Origin: Salinicola sp. | Lineage (GTDB): Bacteria; Pseudomonadota; Gammaproteobacteria; Pseudomonadales; Halomonadaceae | Reading direction: 5' to 3' | Assembly (NCBI GenBank): GCA_002695065.1 | Contig: NZNW01000013.1 | Location: forward strand, 19,954 to 83,953 | DNA: 64,000 nt | Shown here: in pieces, positions 33,186-40,635 of the stretch | Layout: each line of letters opens with the position of its first letter | Numbering within the stretch: the stretch's first letter is position 1 | The notes under the pieces: generated by a model | Databases searched by the model: none | Told to the model about the DNA's origin: nothing | Seen by the model: only the letters and a program-made list of their open reading frames with translations | Translations under genes and position numbers: made by a program

Positions 33186-33257
33186 GTGTCTGGAGCGGGA
33201 AAGGAGATCGATGGGGCGGCCATCCGTCGGGCTGGCGTTCCAGCTCCCGACCCTCGC
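33186..33257 (-). pseudogene. Duplicated, interrupted 3' half of tRNA-Gly
   Basis: The 23 bp at 33186-33208 (tRNA 3' end plus flank) are identical to 33278-33300 of the intact tRNA-Gly, and the 14 bp at 33244-33257 are identical to 33306-33319. In the copy the T-loop region is replaced by 35 bp in place of 5 bp, so it cannot fold as tRNA. It lies between the intact tRNA-Gly and tRNA-Cys. Partial tRNA 3' duplicates are typical of att sites left by integrative elements. Confidence 0.8.
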
Positions 33258-33282
33258 TTACCGTTTCCTTGCACTGTGTGTC

Positions 33283-33357
33283 TGGAGCGGGAAAGGAGAT
33301 TCGAACTCCCGACCCTCGCCTTGGCAAGGCGATGCTCTACCACTGAGCTATTCCCGC
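33283..33357 (-). tRNA. tRNA-Gly (anticodon GCC)
   Basis: 75-nt tRNA with encoded CCA; GCGGGAA acceptor, D-arm TAGCTCAGTGGTAGAGCA, anticodon loop TTGCCAA with GCC, T-arm GGGAGTTCGAATCTCC. First of the Gly-Cys-Leu set downstream of pgsA. Confidence 0.96.
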
Positions 33358-33420
33358 TGAACACGCCGTCGCATTATAAGGATAAGTGCGTACCTGTCAA
33401 ACGCTTATGCCACTTTTCGC

Positions 33421-33969
33421 TCACAGCGAGCGGGTGAGTTCCGGCCAGGCCGCCCTGAGATACTGGATCATCGACCACAGTGTCAGACAGGCCGCTGCAT
33501 AGAGTAGCACGATGCCGATGTTGGCAATCGGGGAGAGCGGCGGAAAGCCCAGGAGCAGCAGTAGGGAGACCATCTGCAAGGTGGTCTTCGACTTGCCGAT
33601 CCAGGAGACCGCGACTTGCTTTCGCTGCCCGATTTCCGCCATCCATTCGCGCAGCGCGGAGATCACGATCTCGCGGCCGATGATGACCAGCGCCGGCAGC
33701 GTCAGCCAGAACGCCTCGTAACGTTCGACCAGTAGCGCCAGCGCGACGGCGACCATGACCTTGTCCGCGACGGGATCCAGAAACGCGCCGAATGGCGTGC
33801 TCTGGTCCCAGCGCCTGGCCAGGTAGCCGTCCAGCCAGTCGGTGACGGCCGCCAGCCCGAACAGGGCGGCCGTCACCAACAGGCTCCAGGCGTAGGGCAA
33901 GTAGAACAGCACCACCAGGAGCGGGATGAACACGATTCTTGCCAGGGTGAGCATATTGGGAATGTTCAT
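33421..33969 (-). CDS. pgsA: CDP-diacylglycerol-glycerol-3-phosphate 3-phosphatidyltransferase
   Basis: Inner-membrane enzyme of 182 residues that makes phosphatidylglycerophosphate. The CDP-OH-P motif is complete ([11 protein letters not shown], then [10 protein letters not shown], near residues 43-70). Four to five helices; the start [12 protein letters not shown] is typical. It lies 61 bp downstream of uvrC on the same strand, and the order gacA-uvrC-pgsA-tRNAs is conserved from E. coli to Pseudomonas-like bacteria. Confidence 0.95.
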   Translation of the reverse strand: MNIPNMLTLARIVFIPLLVVLFYLPYAWSLLVTAALFGLAAVTDWLDGYLARRWDQSTPFGAFLDPVADKVMVAVALALLVERYEAFWLTLPALVIIGREIVISALREWMAEIGQRKQVAVSWIGKSKTTLQMVSLLLLLGFPPLSPIANIGIVLLYAAACLTLWSMIQYLRAAWPELTRSL

Positions 33970-34030
33970 CGTGCCGCTAGCGTCCTTACTGGGAGATGAG
34001 AGTCGGGCATTTTACGCCTGCTGCGTGCGC

Positions 34031-35872
34031 TCATCCATGGAGCGCCTGATGTATGGTAGCCGCCATCTGTTCGTTGATCCCCGGAACGCGGGAAAGATCG
34101 TCCCGGGTTGCCTTGCGCACGCCCTGCAGGCCGCCGAAGAAGCGTAACAGCTCCCGGCGACGTTTCGGTCCGATCCCGGGAATATCTTGCAGCGAAGAGG
34201 TGCGGCGCTGCTTGTCGCGACGCTGGCGGTGACCGGTGATGGCGAAGCGGTGGGCCTCGTCGCGTATATGCTGGATCAGGTGCAGCGCCGGTGAGCTGGT
34301 GTCCAGATTGAGGGTGCGGTCCACCGTTTCGATGAACAGGGTCTCCAGGCCAGCCTTTCGGGTAGTCCCCTTGGCGACGCCGATCAGGGCGACATCGACG
34401 ACTTCCAGTTCGACCAGAACCTCCCGGGCCATGTTCAACTGGCCCTTGCCTCCATCGACGATCAGGATGTCCGGCAGCTTGCCTTCGCCTTTCTGCAGGC
34501 GCTTGAAGCGTCGGGTCAGGGCCTGGCGCATCGCCGCGTAGTCGTCACCCGCTGCCACCCCCTCGATATTGAAGCGACGGTAGTCGGATTTGGCCGGGCC
34601 ATTCTGATCGAATACGACGCAGGAGGCCACGGTCGCCTCGCCGTGGCTGTGGCTGATATCGAAGCACTCGAGCCTGGCGGGTGAGATCGGCATGTCCAGA
34701 GCCTGGCGCAGCGACTCGAAACGCTTGCCCAACTGGCTGCGGTTGGCGAGTTGGGTCGCCAGGTGCTGCTCGGCATTGGTGATGGCCAGTCGGCGCCACT
34801 GGGCGCGGTGACCCCGCACCTGAGACGCGACGCGAATGCGTCGGCCGGCATGTTCGCTCAATGCCGATTGCAGCAACTCGCTATCCGTCAGCGGGTGCGA
34901 GGCGATGATTTCGAGCGGGATCTCCTTGGACTGACCGAGGTAGAACTGGCTGACGAACTCGCTGAGCAGCTCCTCGGCGCCAAGATCCAGGCCGTTGTCG
35001 GGTTGATGATGGCGCGCACCCATCATGCGGCCCTGGCGAATCGACAGTACGCTGATGCAGAGTCCGCCGGGCTGCTCGGCCAGGGCAAAGATGTCGGCAT
35101 CGCCATCGGCGTTGTCGACGAACTGCTTCTCCTGCAATCGCCTCAATTGCTGGATCTGGTCGCGCAAGCGGGCCGCTTCCTCGAAGTCGAGCGCATCGCT
35201 GGCGCGCTCCATGCTGGCGGTGAGCTGCTGGGTCACCTGCTCGCTGCGCCCCTCGAGGCACATCACGGCGTGCTCGATGTCCTGGCGGTAGTCGGCTTCA
35301 CTGATGTAGTCGACACAGGGCGCGCTGCAGCGTTTGATCTGGTACTGCAGGCAGGGCCGGTGCCGATGCGCGAACACGCTGTCTTCACAGTTGCGGATGC
35401 GAAATATCTTCTGCATCAGCGAAAGGCTCTCCCGAACCGCGGTCGAGCTCGGGTAGGGGCCGAGGTAGCGGCCGTCGCGCCGCTTCTGGCGAACGCGCTT
35501 GAACTCGAGGGCGGGGTAGGGATGTCGATCGGTGACGAAGACGTAGGGGTAGGACTTGTCGTCGCGCAGCAGGATGTTGTAGGGCGGCCGCAGCTCCTTG
35601 ATCAAGGTCTGCTCCAGCAGCAGGGCCTCGGTCTCGCTGCGTGTGACCGTGATCTGGATGTCCTGGATGCGCGCCACCAGCGCCTGGGTCTTGGCGTTCA
35701 AGGCGCCTCTGAAGTAGCTGGCAAGTCGCGGTTTCAGACGTTTGGCCTTGCCGACGTAAAGGACGTTGGCCTGCTCGTCGAGCATGCGATAGACGCCGGG
35801 CGATTCTGAGACCGACTTCAGGAAGTGCTTGGCATCGAAGCGCAATGGGGTATCGATCGAGGATTCACTCAT
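34031..35872 (-). CDS. uvrC: Excinuclease ABC subunit C
   Basis: UvrC, 613 residues, makes both incisions around a lesion in UvrABC nucleotide excision repair. Domains in order: GIY-YIG nuclease (about 20-100, SPGVYRMLDE and VLYVGKAKRLKPRL), cysteine cluster region, UVR motif for UvrB contact (about 205-240), RNase-H-like endonuclease (about 380-535, with the CFDISH and DGGKGQL segments), and tandem HhH at the C-terminus (IPGIGPKRRRELLRFFG, VPGINEQMA). Start ATG at 35872. It follows the response-regulator gene by about 70 bp. Confidence 0.96.
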   Translation of the reverse strand: MSESSIDTPLRFDAKHFLKSVSESPGVYRMLDEQANVLYVGKAKRLKPRLASYFRGALNAKTQALVARIQDIQITVTRSETEALLLEQTLIKELRPPYNILLRDDKSYPYVFVTDRHPYPALEFKRVRQKRRDGRYLGPYPSSTAVRESLSLMQKIFRIRNCEDSVFAHRHRPCLQYQIKRCSAPCVDYISEADYRQDIEHAVMCLEGRSEQVTQQLTASMERASDALDFEEAARLRDQIQQLRRLQEKQFVDNADGDADIFALAEQPGGLCISVLSIRQGRMMGARHHQPDNGLDLGAEELLSEFVSQFYLGQSKEIPLEIIASHPLTDSELLQSALSEHAGRRIRVASQVRGHRAQWRRLAITNAEQHLATQLANRSQLGKRFESLRQALDMPISPARLECFDISHSHGEATVASCVVFDQNGPAKSDYRRFNIEGVAAGDDYAAMRQALTRRFKRLQKGEGKLPDILIVDGGKGQLNMAREVLVELEVVDVALIGVAKGTTRKAGLETLFIETVDRTLNLDTSSPALHLIQHIRDEAHRFAITGHRQRRDKQRRTSSLQDIPGIGPKRRRELLRFFGGLQGVRKATRDDLSRVPGINEQMAATIHQALHG

Positions 35873-35941
35873 GCCCCGAGTATATCAAAGTCCCGTACGA
35901 GCACGGTGGGCTCCCTGCATTTCCATTGCGTTCGACTGTCG

Positions 35942-36589
35942 TCACGATCGGGGCTCGAATTCGTCCAGCAGCCCGTGCCGCAGGCCAAGATGGGTCAGCT
36001 CCACGTCGGACTGCACTTTCAGCTTGTCGAAGATTCGGTAGCGGTAGGTATTCACGGTCTTGGGGCTCAGGCAGAGCTGCTCGGAGATGCGACTGACCTT
36101 GTGACAGTGAATGATCATCGTCGCGATCTGCAGCTCGCGATGCGAAAGCTGGTCGAACGGACTCTGGCGACCCTCGCTGCGGGCCAACACCACGCGTTGG
36201 GCGATGTCCGGGCTGATGAAGCGCTCGCCTTCCGCGACCCGACGCACGGCCTCGATCATCAGATCCAGTTCAGTGCCCTTGCTGATGAAGCCGGTCACGC
36301 CGGAATCGATCAGACGCTGTGCCGTGCTCTCCTCGACCTGTCCCGTCAGCACGATGATCCGCGTATCGGGCTGAGTCTTGAGGAGTTTCAGAATGGTTTC
36401 CAGACCGCCGATTCCCGGCATGCGTATGTCGATCATCGCAATATCCGGCAGGTGTTCCCGGCAGCTCTGTAACGCACTCTCTCCACTGTCGGCTTCGGCG
36501 ACGACCTCGATATCGGGTTCGCTGTCCAAGACGCGCGCGATACTCGTGCGCACCAAGTGATGATCGTCGGCTACTAATACCCTGATCAA
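35942..36589 (-). CDS. gacA: Response regulator GacA/UvrY
   Basis: Two-component response regulator of 215 residues with an N-terminal receiver (phospho-acceptor Asp54 in AMIDIRMPG; acidic pair DD near residues 8-9; Lys in FISKGTEL) and a C-terminal LuxR-type HTH (SHRELQIA, LSPKTVNTYRYRIFDKL). It should be phosphorylated by a GacS/BarA kinase and activate Csr/Rsm small RNAs. The start is TTG at 36589 with CAGGAG eight bases upstream; no ATG fits. Position before uvrC and pgsA is the conserved context. Confidence 0.94.
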   Translation of the reverse strand: MIRVLVADDHHLVRTSIARVLDSEPDIEVVAEADSGESALQSCREHLPDIAMIDIRMPGIGGLETILKLLKTQPDTRIIVLTGQVEESTAQRLIDSGVTGFISKGTELDLMIEAVRRVAEGERFISPDIAQRVVLARSEGRQSPFDQLSHRELQIATMIIHCHKVSRISEQLCLSPKTVNTYRYRIFDKLKVQSDVELTHLGLRHGLLDEFEPRS

Positions 36590-36988
36590 GATGACTCCTG
36601 GATTCCCGCTGCCCCTGAAGACCCTGCCGTTGGTTGCCGTACCAGCAACCGGCGGGCCTTGTTTATGATTGGTCGTGCGCTGTCGTTCAGCGATCCGGCG
36701 AAAGCTCGCGCATCGCCAACAGCGTCATCATTGGAACTTGCAAGTTTAAGTATGGAAGTTCCATCTCCGCTCTGTTAATTCATCTCCGTTCTGTTAAGTA
36801 GTGTGACACGTTCTCGGACCAAATACTCCATGTTTGGCGGGGAATTTGCGACCCGCAAAGCGCGGCGATGCGAGGCTTCGAGGTCGATGGTCGTGACCTC
36901 GATGTCGGCGAGTCCGGGCAAGCGGGGCTTGACCTGGGGGAAGGGGGCTTTTATAGTGCGTCGCGTCCATCAGGGCAGCGCGTTTTTT
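36590..36988. other. Intergenic region with repeats upstream of gacA and tRNA-Ala
   Basis: About 400 bp. It holds a perfect 12-bp palindrome AACTTGCAAGTT at 36735-36746, inside the wider inverted repeat GGAACTT (36733-36739) / AAGTTCC (36756-36762), and a 17-base direct repeat CATCTCCGYTCTGTTAA at 36762-36778 and 36781-36797. These could be control sites for the divergent gacA and the tRNA-Ala transcript. No gene is supported here. Confidence 0.5.
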
Positions 36989-37064
36989 GGGGCCTTAGCT
37001 CAGCTGGGAGAGCGCAACACTGGCAGTGTTGAGGTCAGCGGTTCGATCCCGCTAGGCTCCACCA
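36989..37064 (+). tRNA. tRNA-Ala (anticodon GGC)
   Basis: 76-nt tRNA with encoded CCA: GGGGCCT acceptor pairing with AGGCTCC (one G-U), TAGCTCAGCTGGGAGAGC D-arm, anticodon loop CTGGCAG with GGC, T-arm AGCGGTTCGATCCCGCT. Confidence 0.96.
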
Positions 37065-37077
37065 GATCTTCATGAAC

Positions 37078-37112
37078 AAGCCGTTTGTCACGCTCCGTGC
37101 AAGCGGCTTTTT
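37078..37112 (+). terminator. Terminator of the tRNA-Ala transcript
   Basis: AAGCCGTTTG at 37078-37087 pairs with CAAGCGGCTT at 37100-37109 (one T-G pair) and is followed by further T residues, 14 bp behind the tRNA. Confidence 0.8.
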
Positions 37113-37344
37113 CATGCCTGAAATTCCAGCAGCCTCGCCCGGTTTCCGGGCAGCCGCCCGCCTTCACCGACCATCGGGTTGCGACCGCCGTCGTCGCCAT
37201 TCGGTGAACGGGTTCGGGAATGAATTGGCCCGCTTGAAGATGGATCTTCACCCATTCGATCCGCCGTGCCTCTCGCACAATAGGAGCGGTCGCAGCGCAG
37301 TGCCGGCGACCGTTTCCCATTGGCCTTGGGGTTCCGAGGGGCGT

Positions 37345-37701
37345 ATGCCAGAGTTCATTTTCGACGTCGTCATCAGGCCGGCAGTGCCGCCGCGGCAGCG
37401 CTGGGAGGCACTGGTGCCTGCCTTGCCCGGTCTGGTGGCGGAGGCGTCTTCCGACATGGAAGCCTTCGAAGGACTCCAGACATTGATCGTTCCTTTTCTG
37501 GCCGAGCGGCTCGCGCGGGGCGAGGGCGTACCAAGGCAGTCCCGAGCCGGCCACTACATGGATCGCTACGGCCTGGTCTTCTGGCAGTTCCTGCGGGTCA
37601 GGCTTGGTCCCCGGCGGGCCGACCAACGGGTAGTCGAACCCATCTTCCCCGACATCGACGACTTGTTGACGGATCTCGAGGGAGGGGGCCGCGAGGAGTA
37701 G
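37345..37701 (+). CDS. Hypothetical protein with HicB-like N-terminus
   Basis: Possible protein of 118 residues from the ATG at 37345; the frame is open further upstream to 37072 but that part reads through the tRNA terminator. The segment WEALVPALPGLVAEASSDMEAFEGL followed by LVPFLAERLARGEG has the strand-'PDLPG'-helix layout of HicB/YcfA-partner antitoxins, and the C-terminus ends in an acidic DIDDLLTDLE tail. No HicA-type partner is next to it. GGGGCGT is a weak ribosome site. Function unassigned. Confidence 0.5.
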   Translation: MPEFIFDVVIRPAVPPRQRWEALVPALPGLVAEASSDMEAFEGLQTLIVPFLAERLARGEGVPRQSRAGHYMDRYGLVFWQFLRVRLGPRRADQRVVEPIFPDIDDLLTDLEGGGREE

Positions 37702-37784
37702 TCATGTCTCCGGGCGCGAACCACGCCTCCGGATGACGCGGGAGAGGTGGCGGCGCCCCCGGCCGCGACGCCCGTCTGGCGGCG

Positions 37785-37814
37785 TTGACAGTGATCGGCG
37801 CTCCACGGCACTAT
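37785..37814 (+). promoter_or_regulatory. Probable promoter of the trp leader
   Basis: TTGACA at 37785-37790 and CACTAT at 37809-37814 with an 18-base spacer. The predicted transcript start is within a few bases of the leader-peptide ATG at 37822, so the leader mRNA may be leaderless or the true -10 may lie elsewhere. Confidence 0.45.
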
Positions 37815-37821
37815 ACCGCTC

Positions 37822-37872
37822 ATGAACATGATTCCGACGCTCAGACCGAACCAGTGGTGGTGGCGCCTTTGA
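37822..37872 (+). CDS. trpL: trp operon leader peptide (three consecutive Trp codons)
   Basis: A 16-codon frame encodes MNMIPTLRPNQWWWRL and ends at TGA 37870-37872. Three consecutive TGG codons at 37855-37863 immediately precede the first stem of the attenuator. This is the layout of a Trp-sensing leader peptide: stalling at the Trp codons would free the antiterminator. No clear ribosome site precedes the ATG. Confidence 0.85.
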   Translation: MNMIPTLRPNQWWWRL

Positions 37873-37929
37873 TCCAAGGGCGGCATGCCGACGTCTGTAG
37901 AAAATGCCGTCCCTCGGGGCGGCATTTTT
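37864..37929 (+). promoter_or_regulatory. trp attenuator (alternative stems 1:2, 2:3, 3:4)
   Basis: Stem 1:2 pairs CGCCTTT (37864-37870) with AAGGGCG (37876-37882). Antiterminator 2:3 pairs AGGG-CGGCAT (37877-37886) with ATGCCG-T-CCCT (37904-37914). Terminator 3:4 pairs AAAATGCCG(T)CCC (37901-37913) with GGGCGGCATTTT (37917-37928) and ends in T residues. The three structures are mutually exclusive, and trpG starts about 120 bp downstream. Confidence 0.88.
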
Positions 37930-38047
37930 CGTTTGTCTGCTGCGCTTCGTGGGGTTTGGCATAGGTGGAATGATCGACTTGGGTAATCACCTGGGTAAGC
38001 AATCACGGCCTTTACTCGATCTAGTATGAATATCAGGAGCTTGCACC

Positions 38048-38635
38048 ATGTCAGTCCTCATGATCGACAATTACGACAGCTTTACCTTCAACATCGTCCA
38101 GTACCTGGGGGAGTTGGGGGCGGATGTGGTGACCGTGCGCAACGACGAGACGGACATCGCCGGTCTCGAGCAGCACGAACCGACCCATCTGGTGGTGTCG
38201 CCTGGCCCGTGCACGCCCAATGAAGCCGGGATAGCGATGGAGGCGATCCGCCACTTTGCCGGCAGGATTCCGATACTGGGGGTCTGTCTGGGGCACCAGG
38301 CCATCGGCCAGGTCTACGGGGGCGATGTGGTGCGTGCGCCGCAGGTGATGCATGGCAAGACGTCCCGCATTCGTCACCGCGGCGAAGGCGTTTTCGCCGG
38401 CCTCGAGGACCCCCTCGAGGTGACCCGTTATCATTCGCTGGTGGTGGATGCCGGGACCTTGCCCGACTGCCTCGAAGTCACGGCCTGGGTCGGCGACGAC
38501 GATCCGACGCCGGGACTGATCATGGGCCTGAAACACAAGACGCTGGATATCGAAGGGGTACAGTTTCACCCTGAATCGATTCTGTCTCGCCAAGGTCACG
38601 AGCTGCTGGCGAATTTCCTCAAACGGCGCGGCTAA
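38048..38635 (+). CDS. trpG: Anthranilate synthase component II (glutamine amidotransferase)
   Basis: Protein of 195 residues from the ATG at 38048 (AGGAG upstream). It delivers ammonia from glutamine to TrpE in the first step of tryptophan synthesis. The class-I amidotransferase triad is visible: Cys in [10 protein letters not shown] near residue 80, His and Glu in FHPESIL near residue 173. DNYDSFTFN starts the protein as usual. The gene lies directly behind a Trp attenuator and ahead of trpD and trpC; trpE is not in the window. In some bacteria the same protein also serves PabB. Confidence 0.94.
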   Translation: MSVLMIDNYDSFTFNIVQYLGELGADVVTVRNDETDIAGLEQHEPTHLVVSPGPCTPNEAGIAMEAIRHFAGRIPILGVCLGHQAIGQVYGGDVVRAPQVMHGKTSRIRHRGEGVFAGLEDPLEVTRYHSLVVDAGTLPDCLEVTAWVGDDDPTPGLIMGLKHKTLDIEGVQFHPESILSRQGHELLANFLKRRG

Positions 38636-38657
38636 CTGGAACAGGCGAGGAGCCAAC

Positions 38658-39677
38658 ATGCAAATGCGGGATGCCATTGGCGCGGTCATGCGTCGCCAGG
38701 ACCTCAGCTACGAGGATACTCACGCCGTCATGCAGGCGATCATGACGGGGGAGGCCACCGAAGCGCAGATCGGCGGTTTCCTGATCGGGCTGGCCATGAA
38801 AGGCGAGACCGCCGACGAGATCACGGCGGCAGCGCAGGTCATGCGCGAGCTGATGCAGCCGGTATCGATCGACTGCGACAACGTCGTCGATATCGTCGGC
38901 ACCGGCGGCGACGGCGCCAACCTTTTCAACGTCTCCACCGCATCGAGTTTCGTCGTCGCGGCTGCCGGCGGCCATGTCGCCAAGCACGGCAACCGCGGCG
39001 TCTCGTCCTCAGCCGGCAGTGCGGATCTGTTCGACGTCGCGGGTATCTATCTCGATCTCGACGCCGCGACCATCGCGCGCTGTATCGAGCAGGTCGGCGT
39101 CGGCTTCATGTTCGCGCCGCGTCACCATCAGGCGATGCGTCACGCCATCGGCCCGCGCAGAGAGATGGGGGTGCGCACGGTCTTCAATATCCTCGGGCCG
39201 TTGACCAATCCGGCGGGCGCCCCCAACCAGCTGCTGGGTGTCTATGCGCCCCATCTCGTGCCGCTGGTGGCGGAATCGCTGCGCAAGCTGGGTAGCCGGC
39301 ACGTGCTGGTCGTGCATGCCGAGGACGGTCTGGACGAAATCTCGGTGGCGGCGCCGACGCGGGTGGCCGAACTCCGCGATGGCGAGATCCACGACTACAC
39401 GATCACCCCCGAGTCGCTGGGCATCGAGCGTCAATCGCTCGAACCGCTGAAGGTCGTTACCGCCGAGGACAGCCTCAAGCTGGTCAAGGAGGCGCTGGTG
39501 GGCAAGGGCGTGGCCGGCGATATCGTCGCGCTCAACGCGGGGGCGGCGCTGTTTGCCGCCGGTATCGCCGATTCGCTGAAAGAGGGCGTGTTGATGGCCC
39601 AGGACGCCCAGGCTTCCAAACTTCCGCTGGAAAAGCTCAAGGAGCTTTCCGATTTCACGCGTATCTTCGCCGAGTGA
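38658..39677 (+). CDS. trpD: Anthranilate phosphoribosyltransferase
   Basis: Protein of 339 residues; second gene of trpGDC, 22 bp after trpG. It joins PRPP to anthranilate. The PRPP/anthranilate site GTGGDG ([19 protein letters not shown]) lies near residue 80, [15 protein letters not shown] near 108 and the NILGPLTNP motif near 175. Length and motifs are normal. Confidence 0.95.
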   Translation: MQMRDAIGAVMRRQDLSYEDTHAVMQAIMTGEATEAQIGGFLIGLAMKGETADEITAAAQVMRELMQPVSIDCDNVVDIVGTGGDGANLFNVSTASSFVVAAAGGHVAKHGNRGVSSSAGSADLFDVAGIYLDLDAATIARCIEQVGVGFMFAPRHHQAMRHAIGPRREMGVRTVFNILGPLTNPAGAPNQLLGVYAPHLVPLVAESLRKLGSRHVLVVHAEDGLDEISVAAPTRVAELRDGEIHDYTITPESLGIERQSLEPLKVVTAEDSLKLVKEALVGKGVAGDIVALNAGAALFAAGIADSLKEGVLMAQDAQASKLPLEKLKELSDFTRIFAE

Positions 39678-39711
39678 GTTCTCGCCGAACAAGCCCAACA
39701 GGAACCGCTAC

Positions 39712-40524
39712 ATGACCGATGTCGCCGATAGTGAACTGCCGACCATCCTGGCCAAGATACTGACGCGCAAGCGCGAGGAGATTGCCGAGCGTCGCCCTGT
39801 CGTCAGCGAGCAGGCGTGGCTCGAGCGGGCGAAGTCCCAGGCCGCGCCCAGAGGTTTCGTGGCCGCGCTCGACGCCTGTATCGAGGGCGGCGACCCCGCC
39901 GTCATCGCCGAGATCAAGAAGGCCTCCCCCTCCAAGGGCGTCATCCGTGAAGACTTTCGACCCGCGGAGATCGCGGCCGACTACGCGGCGGCGGGCGCGA
40001 GCTGTCTTTCCGTGCTGACGGACGCCGACTATTTTCAGGGCCACGAGGATGACTTGATTGCCGCGCGCGGTGCCTGCGAGCTGCCGGTGATCCGCAAGGA
40101 TTTCATCATCGACGGCTATCAGATCGCCGAAGCCCGGGGAATCGGTGCCGACTGCATCCTGCTGATCGTGGCGGCGCTGAGCGATGCGCAGCTCAAGGAT
40201 CTCCACCAGCAGGCAACGGCCCTGGGCATGGACGTGCTGGTGGAGGTACACGACATCTTCGAGCTCGAGCGGGCCCTGATGCTGGATCTACCGCTGGTGG
40301 GCATCAACAACCGCGACCTGCGCACGTTCGAGACCTCGCTGAATACCACCTTCGAACTGCTGAAGCGGATCCCCCAGGGCATCACGGTCGTCACCGAGTC
40401 CGGCATCCACAGTCGTGACGATGTCGAGCGGATGCGGGAGTTCGACGTCAACGCCTTCCTGGTGGGCGAGGCGTTCATGCGCGAGGAAGAGCCCGGTAGC
40501 GCGCTGCGTCGGATGTTTTTCTAG
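39712..40524 (+). CDS. trpC: Indole-3-glycerol-phosphate synthase
   Basis: TIM-barrel enzyme of 270 residues, monofunctional (no TrpF domain). Catalytic motifs: Lys in [11 protein letters not shown] near residue 64, the LTD strand, IRKDFIID with the second Lys near 125, VGINNRDL near 195 and TESGIHSR near 226. It ends the trpGDC operon. A GC-rich hairpin follows at 40553. Confidence 0.95.
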   Translation: MTDVADSELPTILAKILTRKREEIAERRPVVSEQAWLERAKSQAAPRGFVAALDACIEGGDPAVIAEIKKASPSKGVIREDFRPAEIAADYAAAGASCLSVLTDADYFQGHEDDLIAARGACELPVIRKDFIIDGYQIAEARGIGADCILLIVAALSDAQLKDLHQQATALGMDVLVEVHDIFELERALMLDLPLVGINNRDLRTFETSLNTTFELLKRIPQGITVVTESGIHSRDDVERMREFDVNAFLVGEAFMREEEPGSALRRMFF

Positions 40525-40552
40525 CCGCAGGCGGCGACATCGCCGGCGTTCG

Positions 40553-40583
40553 AGCGCCGCTCTCCATGAAAGGGGGCGGCGCT
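40553..40583 (+). terminator. Possible stem-loop after trpC
   Basis: AGCGCCGC at 40553-40560 pairs with GCGGCGCT at 40576-40583, extended by TCTCC/GGGGG wobble pairing, but no T-run follows, so termination is uncertain. Confidence 0.35.
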
Positions 40584-40635
40584 TCACGTTGGCGGGGAGA
40601 AAGGGCCGCTTCCAGGCATCGCCGGGCTGGGGCGG

